In this document: in pieces, positions 40,216 to 51,416 of the stretch
Position numbering within the stretch: the stretch's first letter is position 1
How the letters are laid out: the number at the start of each line of letters is the position of its first letter
Assembly (NCBI GenBank): GCA_000231825.2
Contig: AFXF02001488.1
Location: 480,770 to 544,769 of the forward strand
Length of the DNA: 64,000 bases
Direction of reading: 5' to 3'
Source of the DNA: Tetrahymena elliotti 4EA
Lineage: Eukaryota > Ciliophora > Oligohymenophorea > Hymenostomatida > Tetrahymenidae
The notes under the pieces: generated by a model
Told to the model about the DNA's origin: nothing
Database searches by the model: none
Seen by the model: the letters and a program-made list of their open reading frames with translations, nothing else
Program-made: the position numbers and the translations under genes

Positions 40216-40868
40216 TCACTTTTCTCTTTCTACAACATGTGGTGCAAATTTTATGCTAAAATATGTTGCAGGATACATTGAAATATCAGTATTATTATCT
40301 GTTTCTTAATAAATTGTATCATGCACAACTTCAGCTTCAAATCCTGAATGATTGAGCATTCCTTATATAATTCCAGAAACAAAAGCAGCACCATTTTAAC
40401 CTTAAACTTCAGAAATATATCTTAATACAGTGGGGTTATCATCTCTAATTAAATATCCATATTTTACTCCATCTTCTGGGAAGATTCCATCTGCATTTTT
40501 ACCAAATAATGTTTTCCATACCTATTAAAATTAAATTTTGGTGTTTTAAAATGCTTGAATAGCAATCAATATTTCTTTTTTAAGAGATCTAAACAAAATA
40601 AAATAGTATTTATTACTGTATTTGCAATGAATTAGATCATGTCTAAATGCTTTGTTTCTTTTTTAAGTTTATTGTTTCTAAAATAAATTAATTCGAGTAA
40701 TCTTACTCCAACTCCTTCTCCCATAGTTTTCAATTCTTCTTCAACATTACGCTTTTTAGATGAATGATATTGAATAATTGAACTAAAGAGAAAACCAAAA
40801 GTGGAGAGATTTGCATCAGGCTTCTATACTTTTATTTATTTATCTGCTATTTTTTTAATTTAACTCAT
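40216..40868 (-). CDS. TRAPPC5: TRAPPC5 (Trs31) subunit of the TRAPP tethering complex
   Basis: Two exons (40617-40868 and 40216-40521) joined in phase encode 185 residues, close to the usual 180-190 for TRAPPC5. Features match the Bet3/Trs31 fold: an N-terminal LSTFGFLFSSIIQY helix, GEGVGVRLLELIYFRN, then across the splice ANTVWKTLFGKNADG (compare VWKxLFGKEAD in other eukaryotes), and AAFVSGIIQGMLNHSGF, followed by the terminal strand-rich part ending VEREK. TRAPP acts as a guanine nucleotide exchange factor and tether for Rab1-type GTPases in ER-Golgi traffic and autophagy; this subunit is structural. The assignment is strong from motif order and length. It diverges from the methylisocitrate lyase gene. 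Confidence 0.93.
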
Positions 40869-41486
40869 GCAAGTTCCCTAATAAATGTTTCTCGAATTTC
40901 TATTTAAGTAAATATATAAATGCAAAGTTTTGTTTTCCTTTTTGATTTAAGTGGCTGGATATTTATTATGAAAATCAATAACTATTTAGCTGAATTCTTA
41001 CTCTTTTTATTTTTAAAATTAATTAATTCAAAAATAAATAATTCGCTTGCTTGTTTATTACTGTGAGAAATATGATCAAAACATATGCTAATGACTTATC
41101 CTGTATAAAATGATGGTACATTATTAATAAATATTGGTATATTCTGATTTAATTAAATATTAGGCCAAACAATAAAAATTTTCTAATACGGAATAGAATT
41201 TTCAATAAAAAGAATAGATAAATATATTTTTTTTTACCAGATCCTTCTATGTAAAATAATAGATATATAGTTTGATGCGATTTGATCCTACTTAGGACTA
41301 TTATTTTAATATTGTAATTAAACTTTATAAGTAAATAATAGTAGGAGTCTATCATTTATTATTATCAAAAATATCAATTATAAATAGTGCCTTTTAATTG
41401 AAAAAATATAATTAAAAAAAACAAAAAATATCCTTTTGGAAATATCTTCTAATAAAAAAACATAGTCAATAAAATAATAAACAAAA
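40869..41486. promoter_or_regulatory. divergent promoter region between TRAPPC5 and methylisocitrate lyase
   Basis: 618 bases separate two divergent starts, so both promoters lie here. The bases before the ATG at 41487 are A-rich (AACAAAA), the Tetrahymena start context expected of a highly expressed gene. Standard-code runs on the minus strand at 41149-41563 carry no coding signal and are rejected. Confidence 0.4.
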
Positions 41487-43005
41487 ATGTCATTCCTTAA
41501 CAATTGCAAGACTTTTAGAAAGTTAATGACCAACGACTGTATCATGGTCCCTGGTGCTTTCAATGGTATGAGCGCTAGAATAGCTGCTGAAAATGGTAAT
41601 ATATTTAAATTTTAAAAGTTGAATCTATTTAGTATCAATAAATTTTAAGCTAAGCAAAGTCAATTTAAACGAGTTAACAATAATTTTAATTAATAGGTTT
41701 CAAGTCTCTTTATGTTTCTGGTGCTGCAGTTACTGCTTCAACTGGTGTTCCCGATATTGGGTAAAAATTATATTTTAGAAATAGAATTATTTTATTTGGG
41801 AGTTTATACCAATTGACTAATACTTATTACTTAGCTGAAAATTTAATTAAATTAATCAAAAAGTTTGGTCACTTTAGATGGTTTCTGTAAAGTTATCAAG
41901 GAAGTATCAATGGCTAGTGGTCTTCCCGTTATTGCCGATGCTGATACCGGTTTCGGAGAAGGTGAAATGTGTGCTAGAACTGTTTGGGATTACTTCCAAG
42001 CTGGTGCTTCTGGTAAAAAATATATAAATAATTATTAGGTCAATTAAAATTGAAAGTGTAGATTAATAGATAGATAGATATCTTGATTTTATTTAAATAA
42101 AAAGAAAAATCTTCAGATTTTCAATAAAAAATCAGAAAATTACTTTACATTGATTATTTTACAACTAAAAATCAAAAATATATTACATCACATTCAACCC
42201 TGATTAAATTAAATTATGATATGCATTTTTTAAACAAAAAGCATAAAAAACTTAAATTCATTTAAAATAGATTATGAATGACATTTAAATAACCTTTTTT
42301 ATTATTTTAATTCATAGGTTTACATATTGAAGATCAAGTCTTCCCTAAAAGATGTGGTCATCTTGATGGAAAGGCTTTAGTTGGTAAGGAAGATTTTGCT
42401 AAAAAAGTTTAAATTGCTGCTGATGCCAGTAAGAAGTGCTCTGACGGTGAATTCGTTATCTGTGCTAGAACTGATGCCCGTTCAGTTGAAGGTCTTGATG
42501 CCGTTATTGAACGTTCTAAGGCTTACATTGATGCTGGTGCTGATATGATCTTCCCTGAAGGTAAAATAAAGAATTTGCAAATAGTCTAAAAATTTAAATA
42601 AACTAATAGGTTTAAACACAGCTGAAGAATTCAAGATTGTTGCTTAAGCTTTGAAAGGTTATGGTCCCAAGGGTGGTCCCTTCTTGCTTGCTAACATGAC
42701 TGAATTCGGTAAGACTCCTTATATTCATCTTAATGACTTCAAGTCTTGGGGATATAATATCGTTATCTACCCTGTCTCAAGTTTAAGAGTTGCAATGAAG
42801 GCTGTTGATGACTTATTTAAGCAACTTGCTGCTGATGGTACTCAAGAAAAATCAGTTCCTAAGTAAATATTTTTTCTAAAATTAAAAATAAAATTAATTT
42901 TTTAATAAAATAAGCATGTAAACTAGAAAGTAATTATATGGTACCTTGGGCTACACCCCTGGTGTTGAATGGATTTACCCCAACATGACCACCAAGAGAA
43001 ACTGA
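41487..43005 (+). CDS. prpB: 2-methylisocitrate lyase (PrpB-type)
   Basis: Six exons (41487-41595, 41697-41760, 41864-42012, 42318-42560, 42610-42862, 42915-43005) join in phase to give 302 residues, the normal length for PrpB. The enzyme splits 2-methylisocitrate into pyruvate and succinate, the last step of the methylcitrate cycle for propionate. Diagnostic motifs: [10 protein letters not shown] and VSGAAVTAS near the N-terminus, DADTGFGE (metal ligands), [11 protein letters not shown] with catalytic Cys120, ICARTDAR, and NMQTRKQLY near the end. K-R-C-G-H separates methylisocitrate lyase from isocitrate lyase, which has K-K-C-G-H and is much longer. No obvious mitochondrial presequence is present. 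Codon use is GC-richer, with many GGT, GCT and AAG codons, a sign of high expression. Phosphonomutase relatives are the main alternative; the KRCGH motif argues against them. Confidence 0.93.
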
Positions 43006-43560
43006 TTAAAAAATAGCTTAAAATATGAAAATTTAAAACAATTAAAATATTTTAATATTTATAACTCTCTCATTTTTATTACTTAATCAATATGTGTTTG
43101 AATATTTTGTTTATCTTTTTATCTGATAAATACAAATAATCAATTAATTTTGTTTTTCAATAATTGTATTTAATACTAATTTTTTTACATTTTCTTTCAA
43201 AATTTTAACATTTATTTAAATGCCAAATTTTATTTGTTTTAAAAAAATCTAAATTATTTTTATTTCAGAAATAAATCGAATGGAACATCATAACATTTAG
43301 AAATAAAAGAATTAATTAATGAAAGAGGTGTAAATTTAGAGTTAAATTAACATGATACAATAAATTTTTAATTATCAAAATCAATTTTTAAATGCTGTAC
43401 TAAAATAAATGAAACTTACTATATTTATTTATGATATTAAAATAAACACTTCATCATTCTTTGATTTTGAAGAAAGAAGAAACAAACGTTCACTTAATAT
43501 TTTTATAATTTTTAAAAAATATTACAAATTATGTTGCAAAAAAGAGATACAAAAATAAAA
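43006..43560. other. intergenic region between convergent genes
   Basis: 555 bases of AT-rich 3' flank between convergent genes. No feature seen. Confidence 0.4.
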
Positions 43561-44958
43561 TCACTTTTCATTATTTATATGCATTCTTTTTGCTAAATCA
43601 GATGCTATAGCTGGATTATTAGAATGATAATTTTATGCAAAATTTCCATATATATTTTTATTTCTTGTTTTGTACATGAACTTTGGATCACTACCATCAT
43701 TCAATTCAAAAGTTGTTTTATTTCTATGAGGCATTTTTACATCAGGTATTTTTAATGTGTTTCTTGCAGCATTAGGATTATAAGGTTCAAGTGGTTTTTT
43801 AGCTGCACCAGTGCAAGTTTAAGGTCTTACTTTAAAATCGTTTGCTTTTAAGCTTTCTTTTTATAACTTTATCTCTTTTTCTCTTTATGGAGCCTATTAA
43901 TAGCAGTGATAAATAAATGAAAAAATATCAAAAAACATTACTTTATAAAAGGGCTGAGCTATTAATACATCACCTACTTTCTAAATGAAGGCACAAGTAC
44001 TTACTCTTTTAAAAAAAATAATTTTATTTTTAAATTAATGTGATAAAAAATAAGAACAACAAAATGTAATTATATTAAGTCAACCTTTTATTTTTTGATT
44101 TTTTAGACAAACAAAAAATTAATTAATTTAATAATCAAAATACTTACCTTGTTGTTTTGAAATAATCAAACGATTTTTTTTCTTTTAAATTTCCTTTGTA
44201 ATGCCACTTCTACTTTTCTTCATCTTTTTCTTATTTTTCTTTATCTTTTTTTACCTAAAAAAAATAACTTTTTTATTTTCTGAGAAATAGTTTTATTTTG
44301 AAACTGAAAGAAATTTGATCTCTTTTTCCAAATATCTTTAGATATAATCAATTATTTAAGAAATTACTTTCTAATCTTCTGTATAAATGGTGTGTTCTGA
44401 CCAGAGCCTTGATTAAGATTTTGGTCTTTAAAATGTGTTAGCTTTACTCACTTATGATTTTTAGTCATCAGACATAGTTAATACAGATTTCATATTATCT
44501 GATTGATTACGCTATGATACTGGTTATGATTACTATTAAGATTAATAACTTGTTGGTTTCTTTTCAGTTTGTGTGAGTTTAGAACTAACATAAGGTGTTG
44601 ATGCACTTTATTACTTAGATTCCTAATTACTTTTTTATGTATGCTAATTAGTTAATTTTTTAGATTATTAAGACCCCTAATTTAATGTTTATGATTGTTT
44701 TTATGACTACTAAAGTCCATCTTATTTTGAATTCTGTTTTGAACCGCTTGGTGGCTTACTAGGGTCTTTGTTTTCATTTTATGATTTATTTGTACTTTAC
44801 TTTGCTTAACCTTTTGATAGATTTTCAATGTCTTATTTGGAATTTTTTTCAGGTTGTGGTTTAGGAGGTTTTGGAAGTTTTAATTGTTTTGTTCTTTCAC
44901 TAAAATTTTTTGATACTCCATCAAATTATTAAGATAAATGTGTGTATGTATCAGTCAT
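43561..44958 (-). CDS. Gln/Ser-rich protein with a basic conserved-looking C-terminus, unrecognised
   Basis: Starts MTDTYTHLSQQFDG at 44958 and ends with TGA at 43561-43563. The first exon (to about 44320) encodes some 200 residues rich in Lys, Ser, Gln and Pro. A small intron (about 44251-44306) leads to a Lys/Glu helix (VKKDKEKQEKDEEKQ) and WHYKGNLKEKKSFDYFKTTR. After two more introns (about 44012-44149 and 43895-43943) the C-terminal 130 residues look globular or filament-binding and conserved: STCAFIQKVGDVLIAQPFYK, TCTGAAKKPLEPYNPNAAR, GNFAQNYHSNNPAIASDL. These Pro-anchored short motifs resemble those of axonemal microtubule-associated proteins, but I cannot name a family. About 330 residues in total. 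Confidence 0.6.
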
Positions 44959-45719
44959 TCTTAAGTCTACTTGAGAAATTCAAATAATCTTTTTACTTAA
45001 TTTAGGCTTTTAGAATTCAATATTACTTATGTTTTAAAATAGAAAAAACGATAACTCTTTGATAATATACAAAGATAAATAATCAAATTTTTAACAATTA
45101 ACTCAAATTTTGATGTCCAAAATTCTAATTTTAAATTAAAATATCATCACCAAACTATGAAATAAAATATTCAACATTATGTATGAATTTTGATAACTCA
45201 TAAAATATATTTTTTCATTTTCAAATTCCTTTTGATCCTATCAAATTTTTTTAACTTGATGAACTAACCATTCAAACAAACAATAAAAATATTATTGATA
45301 AACAATCAATTTTTATTTACTTTCGTTTATCATTTTATTGTTCATAGAATTAAAAGGAAAAATTTATGTGCCAAAATACTTTAAAAATATTGTTTGTGAG
45401 TAATTTAAAAAAAAAACATAATTAATCTAAACTATAAATTATGGAGTATATCTTAATATTATAAAAAAAATATTTTTTTTAATTTTGAAAAAAAATACTT
45501 TTTATAAGATAGAATATCAGAACTAAAAAATTTAATAACAATATTTATAAGTTAAAAATTTTTTAAAATAATGAGACGAGATATTAATTTCTTTAGAAAT
45601 CAAATATTAGAAGATTTTAAGAAAAATCTTTTAGAATATATTTGAAGATAAAAAACAAATCCGTTGCTAGATTTTGTTGATTAAAATTTAGATTTTAAAA
45701 AATATCTAATTTAGTATTG
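44959..45719. promoter_or_regulatory. divergent intergenic region
   Basis: About 760 bases between divergent genes; both promoters should be here. AT-rich with no recognisable element. Confidence 0.35.
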
Positions 45720-48324
45720 ATGTTCAACTAGAATAATAATAACAATAATTTAAACATCTTCTCATAATTTAGTGAAGATAAAAAAGAAGCAAGCTAATCA
45801 AACAGTAGCTAAGCTAAAACAGTTTCAAACATTTTTAGTAATTATTTTTGAGGATTATATTTTAAATATTTTTTCTAAATTTATTTCCTCATTTATATTA
45901 ATTAGGTTTAATGAGTAGCCAACCACAGACAATAAATGCTGAAAATGCTGAAAATTCACTTAAAATAAGTAATGATATATTCGCAGGTAATAGAAAATTT
46001 ATTGTCATTGCTTTATCTAAATTTTTTATTTGATTTAAGCTGAGTAAATACTTTATACTTAAAGGTAGTTAGTAGAAGAATGCAATTGAGAATATTTTTG
46101 GATAGAGTAGTATTTAATTAAACAATTAAAGTGCACAATATAATAGTATAAGTACAATACAAGTATCAGATAATACTAATAATGGCTCTTCTTTTTCTGG
46201 TCTAAATTAAAATTTATTTAAGCCAAATAATGCATAAAATGCAGATAATTAAAAAAATTTGTTCAATTAATCTTCTAGCATCTTTAATCCTACTGCTACA
46301 AATACAAATAATGATTTCTTTTTAAAAAAATAATCTCAAAATTAGTCACCTATTTAGTCAAATTTATCTATTACAGGTTCTTCACCTTTTAATTAGGTAA
46401 TATAATTAGAGATTATTTAGAAAATTTATTAAAATCATTTTTTAAGCAAGTAAATTTGTTGTAAAATTCAAGCTTATTTGGGAATCAGCTATCTATTTTT
46501 CAAGCAAATTAAAATAAATCTAAAAGTATTTCTCCTATAAATACCATTTCGAATACTTAAGGTAATGAAGTAATTTTCTTTTTTTGAAGTCTCTTAATAT
46601 TTTTTTAGAAATATTTTAATCTAATACATAATTATTTTAAGAGATTTAATTATTAAAAATCAATAAATATTTTGATGAAATTTTCTTAAAACAAACAAAT
46701 GGGTCTTATTTTAAACTAAAGATTATCAAAGAAAATTAGTAAAAAAGAGAAAACATTTTATTTAGTTAAACATTTTTTTTTTGAATTAATTAAAAAATTA
46801 TTTTTTATTAAGTTTAGGAAATAAAGCCTTAAAAATTGGATTTTCAAGGATAGTAAGTAGTGAAAACAGTAGAATAATAAATAGGAAATCTTCTAAATAG
46901 ATCTGAATCTCCAAAATTTGGGATAAGCAAAGACAAATCCTAATAGGATTAAATTGTAAACTAAAAATAAAATATTAAAGAAAGTTAAAATTTAATATAT
47001 TATTAAGTTTAATGAAGATTAGAATTTGTTGGCTAAGGATTAAAATAAAAGAGAACAATAAAGTGGTGCTTAAGATACAGATTCAATAGATAACTTAGAT
47101 TTCAATGATATTAAAAGTGAAGATGAAGATGACTAAGGGTTAGCAGATTTTCCCAATAAACCTTTTGTAGTTTAACAAACAGGGAATTAAGAAGTAAGAT
47201 AGAGTAGATTTGAGTCTAATAGATAAGAAGATGAAGATGATTAAAATCTGGAGGATTTTGGGCCCAGAGATACTAGGGTAGTAGAACAAGATTTATCAGT
47301 TTAAAAAGAACAAAGAGTGTATTAAAAAATAGATATGTAAAAGAAAATATCAGATTTAGAAATAGAAAATGATTATTATCGAAAGTAAATAAATACACAA
47401 TAAAAGAATATTTAGGATTTACAAAATAAAATTTAGTAAATTTTGTAAGACCACACCAAAGTTTTAAATTAATAAAAGGAATCATTTAGTATTTAATTGA
47501 AAAAAGCCGATTCAGCAACAACTAAGGCAATAGAGTAATCTAAGGCGTTTGAAAAAAGATATGGTTTTGAAATAATGAAAATAGCTTTAATGAGGAAAAT
47601 GGAGTTAACAAAAAGTGGAAAAGAACTATAAAATTTGAGAGAAGAAATAGAAAAGACAAAAATTATTTTAAGTGATTTCAGATATAAAAATAGTGAGTTA
47701 GAAAAAATAAAATAGTAGTATTTAGAAGGCTAAAAAGTAGTATAGTAAAACTTTAAAATTGAATAAAAATATTAGAATATTTTAGAATAACTAAATAGTT
47801 TTGTAATCAAGTATAATAACTAAGAGATTAAATTAGAAATTTAGAATACCAACTTAATTGGTTAATTACCTTAAATTGACTTTAGCTCATAGATCCTTAA
47901 GTAGCATGAGCAAGAAACACTCAATTAGTTAGAATAAATATTAATTAAATACTAAATTCATCTTAAAATGTAAAATTAAAGCATCTAGTAATTGCCACAC
48001 ATTCAGACACAATTATAAATTGAAAAACAAAAACAATAGTTTGAGGTATAGAAACTTTAACAATAAGTATAGTAGTAAGTTTTGTAGAATTTAAAAATAG
48101 AAGAAGAAAATAGAGAAATCAAAAGTAAATTTTAGGAATAAGAAAACATAAATTATAAAAATACTAAAGTTAATGAAGAGCTAAAGGCCTATTATAATTG
48201 TTTGATAGAAAAAGAAAAAAATTAAGTAAGTTAATTAAAAAAAGAAAAAAATTTATTAATGAAATTCTTTGTAGCACTAGCCTTTATTTTGGCTGGCTTT
48301 ATTATGCATTTCTTCTTTTTCTGA
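45720..48324 (+). CDS. tail-anchored coiled-coil protein with FG-like motifs (Pom82-like nucleoporin candidate)
   Basis: Six exons (45720-45837, 45906-45986, 46065-46396, 46447-46569, 46818-46955, 47008-48324) join in perfect phase to 702 residues, about 82 kDa by estimate. The first 260 residues are Asn/Ser/Gln-rich with scattered Phe motifs of nucleoporin style: NIFSQF, NIFGQSS, SLFGNQ, SPFNQ, KFGISK. Two acidic patches follow (SEDEDDQ and QEDEDDQ). Residues about 345-675 form a long, nearly unbroken coiled coil rich in Gln, Lys and Glu. The last residues are one hydrophobic segment (FFVALAFILAGFIMHFFFF) directly before TGA, so the protein is tail-anchored with the rest on the nucleo-cytoplasmic side. 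FG-like head, coiled coil, C-terminal membrane segment and mass fit the description I recall of Tetrahymena Pom82, a micronuclear pore membrane protein. Alternative: a golgin-type tether, though FG-like motifs are not expected there. Confidence 0.75.
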
Positions 48325-49098
48325 AAGATTCAAGCTTTATTTAAATATTTATTGAGTTAAAAAAATATCTGGTAGGGAGAATTATTTTGATTTTATTTAT
48401 TTGTTAAGAAAAAACTAAATTATTTATTTTTTGTGGAGAAATTTAAATTAAAAAATACATTTTTAAATAATTAAAAGTTGAACAAAATATTTCAATTAAT
48501 TATTCAAAATTGATAAATAAAAAATTTTTTTAATTATTTATTTAATTATTTTATTTTTAAGCTTTAATTTATTAAGTTAATTCAAAAGCAAAATATTGAA
48601 TAGGAATTTAAAATTTAAAAAAGGAAATATATGTATTGACAAACGTTTTTGACAAATTTGTTCTAAATTGAAACCTTTTATGTAATATTGTAAGTTAATG
48701 AATCAATTATTTTTAGAATGTAAAATCAGAATAAAAGTAGTTTTTAGAGTTTGTTATCATCAAATTTAAATTCACAGTTTTAAAGAGAAATTTCTTTTAC
48801 TATTCTGAAAAAAGGAGTTGTATGTGTGGGTGGCAAGGAGTTAGAGATGATAAATTCTATTTAGAATAAAATTATGTTATATAATTATTGAGAATTAGAG
48901 CTGTCTTTAAATTAATATTGATAATAAGTTGTATGGATTGAAACAGAAAAATAAAAATCAGGCTTAGGAATTGATTTTCAAAGATGATTACTAACATTTA
49001 AGATTAAAAAGTTATTTACATATAAAAACTGACAGGCCTGATCAGATTTTATCAATTTTAACATACAAACAAATTCAACAATTGAAATTTTTTCATGA
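48325..49098 (+). other. intergenic region with a possible small, frame-shifted gene
   Basis: This region lies between two convergent genes. An ATG at 48718 opens a 54-codon frame (MQNQNKSSFQ...VVCVGGKELEM) that ends at TGA near 48883. A frame one base over is open from there past 49098 with coding-like composition (KLYGLKQKNKNQAQELIF, LKSYLHIKTDRPDQIL). A missed short intron, an indel or a decayed gene would all explain this; so would chance. I do not call a finished CDS. The second frame then runs antisense into the ankyrin gene. Confidence 0.3.
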
Positions 49099-50722
49099 TC
49101 ACTTTGATTATGTAAAAACCTAAAATAATAAATAAAAAAAGAGCAAATTCAAAGGCACTAAAGCTGCAATTATAAATTTTTCTTAAAAGTCTAATCCTTT
49201 TTTAGTTGAAGCGACAGTTTTACTTTCAGATTTTTATTCTTTTTCTGTACTACAGCTATTATTTCCGCTATCACTACAACAACTGTCTTTACTTTTTTTA
49301 TTACTTTTATCATCGCTGCAACAGCTGGTTGAATTTGAGCAACTACTAAATTATTTATTCTAACTTTCTGATTAATTCTTTTAATCCTCAACTAGTTTTT
49401 CCTCAGATTTATTAGTATCACAACAGCTGTCTGATGAGCAACATCCGGTTTTATTGCTTGACTTTTCATTATTTAATACGATACTTTCTTATTCAATTTG
49501 TTGTTTCTTGTGAGCTTCTCTTTTTTCACGAGTACCTTCTTCCAACAAGATAATACCTTTCTTTTTGAAAGCAGTTCTCAAAATTGAGTAATATTCAGTT
49601 TTTTTATCCTCTAAATCAAGCTCTTCAACATAGTTTTAAGCAAGTTTGTTTTAATTATTCTTAACAGTCAAATCGACATTAAGATTAATAAGAATTTCGA
49701 TGGCTCTGTAGTGTTTTTTTAAAGAAGTAGAGGCAGCAAGAAGTAAAGGAGTATTTCCTTCTAAATCTTTCTTATTTAAATCACATTTTTCTGCTAAGCA
49801 GCGAATATAAGCTGGGCTATTTCCCTTTGTAATAGCTGCATAATGTATAGCTGATCTTCCTTTCTAAATTTATAATAAGAATTGAGCAAATTAATTAAAT
49901 TTTAAAAAACATTCAAAATTATGTATATTAATTTATTTTAGTATTAACTTTATCCTAAATTTCAAGATCAATTTTGTGATTCAGTAACATATTAATGATA
50001 TTGAATTATCCTTCAATAATGCTCTACATCAAAGGAGTTTCTATTATATTTTAAAGTATTCCAATTAAAAAGATGATTTGTTTAATTGTATTTTTTTTTA
50101 CCTCCATGATTATTTTGCTGATTAAAATTTATCTTATTGCTATTTAATAATATCTCGCAACATTCTTCTTAACCCATAGAAGCTGCATAATGCAAAGCAG
50201 TATTACCCTCTTTATCTTATTTGTTAGGATTTGCATTAAACTTCAAAAGTACTTCTACAGCTTCAGGAATACCATCATCAGTAGATTTAATAACTAAAAT
50301 AAGAGGAGTAAAATGACTGCCATCAACAACATCAACAACTTCATTTATTAACTATATAATTTATACATATTTAAAAATAATGTTAATCATTATCATTTGT
50401 TATTTAGAAAAATGTTCTAAATCTATTTAGATCTATCATAAATTGCTTACAGATAAGTTTTCTAAGTATTCTAAAATCTAAACAATCATTTTAGTATATC
50501 CTAATTAGCATGCTACATGCAAAACAGTCTACCCATATTCATTTTTAGAAGTCAAATTCTATCTAAAATCCTATTCGCTTATTTAAGCCTTCAATTTGCT
50601 AATGTAAAATGTTTTAGGTATGTTATCGCAATATTTTTTAATTGTAAATAAACTTCAAAATACCTTAAACCTTCTCCATTAAAATTTTCTACTATATCGA
50701 ATATATTTTCTTCTGTTGTCAT
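49099..50722 (-). CDS. tail-anchored ankyrin-repeat protein with CC-rich linker
   Basis: Starts MTTEENIFDIVENFNGE at 50722. Five exons, all joined in phase, end at TGA 49099-49101. About six ankyrin repeats are visible, including GQTVLHVACQLGYTKMIVQI, GNTALHYAASMGQEECCEIL, GETPLMQSIIEGQFNIINML, GRSAIHYAAITKGNSPAYI and GNTPLLLAASTSLKKHYRAI. After a charged helix comes a Ser/Asp/Lys linker carrying repeated Cys pairs: TGCCSSDSCCD, SCSNSTSCCSDD, DSCCSDSGNNSC. The C-terminus is a hydrophobic segment (FIIAALVPLNLLFFYLLF) followed by six residues, so the protein should be tail-anchored with ankyrins in the cytosol. The Cys pairs could be palmitoylated or bind metal; both are guesses. Ankyrins imply protein-protein interaction; partner unknown. 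Confidence 0.85.
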
Positions 50723-51416
50723 TCTTGGTTTTATGCTTTTTGCTTATATTATTCTGAATTGTTCTCTTACTACTTTAATATTGTTTGATAGTAATATTAG
50801 ACTTAATTAAATATTTTTGGTTTAAGAGTATTAAAGAATTAAAATATCTATGAAATAATTATAAATAGTATTTATGTGAATATTCCGCAATTATGTTAAA
50901 GTGGATATTTGTTTGATATTTTTAAATTTCTTAGAAAATTTAATAAAGTAGCTGTTTAATTTTATCTCTCATATTTAATAATATTAAGTATACCGCTTAT
51001 AATTTTCGTTTGATTGAAAATAATACTAATTAGAATCCTTAAATTCACAAAAAATTATTTATTTTTATTATTTTACAAAAACATACAAAAATAATTTAAT
51101 TTTTATCAAAAATTTTGACAATAAATGCTTATTCCTTTTTCAAATAATTAAAAATAACTAGAATAAATTGATAAAAATAAATACATCTAAATTTATCAAA
51201 TCAAAAATATTTACAAAAAAATTATTTCATAAAATAGAATTAAAAATGATTATTTAATTAGTGAGAAGAGTGAGAGATTAAATAAAATAAAAAACAGAGA
51301 AATCAAAGAAATCAACTTGTTTGAATCATGACTTCATTTATTATGACTAGTGAATGAAATCATTATAATTAAAAACTCAAAAATAAGAAATTTTTTCTTT
51401 GTAAAATTACATTTAA
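50723..51416. other. intergenic region
   Basis: About 700 bases between two minus-strand genes, including the promoter of the ankyrin gene. AT-rich, no feature supported. Confidence 0.4.

Noticed and set aside
42062..42081. (GATA)n tract as a regulatory repeat
   Set aside because: It is a short simple repeat inside an intron of the methylisocitrate lyase gene; there is no evidence of function.
49191..49391. Val/Ile/Lys-rich 66-codon ORF on the minus strand
   Set aside because: It is a frame shadow of the CC-rich linker of the ankyrin gene, which needs TAA and TAG read as Gln.
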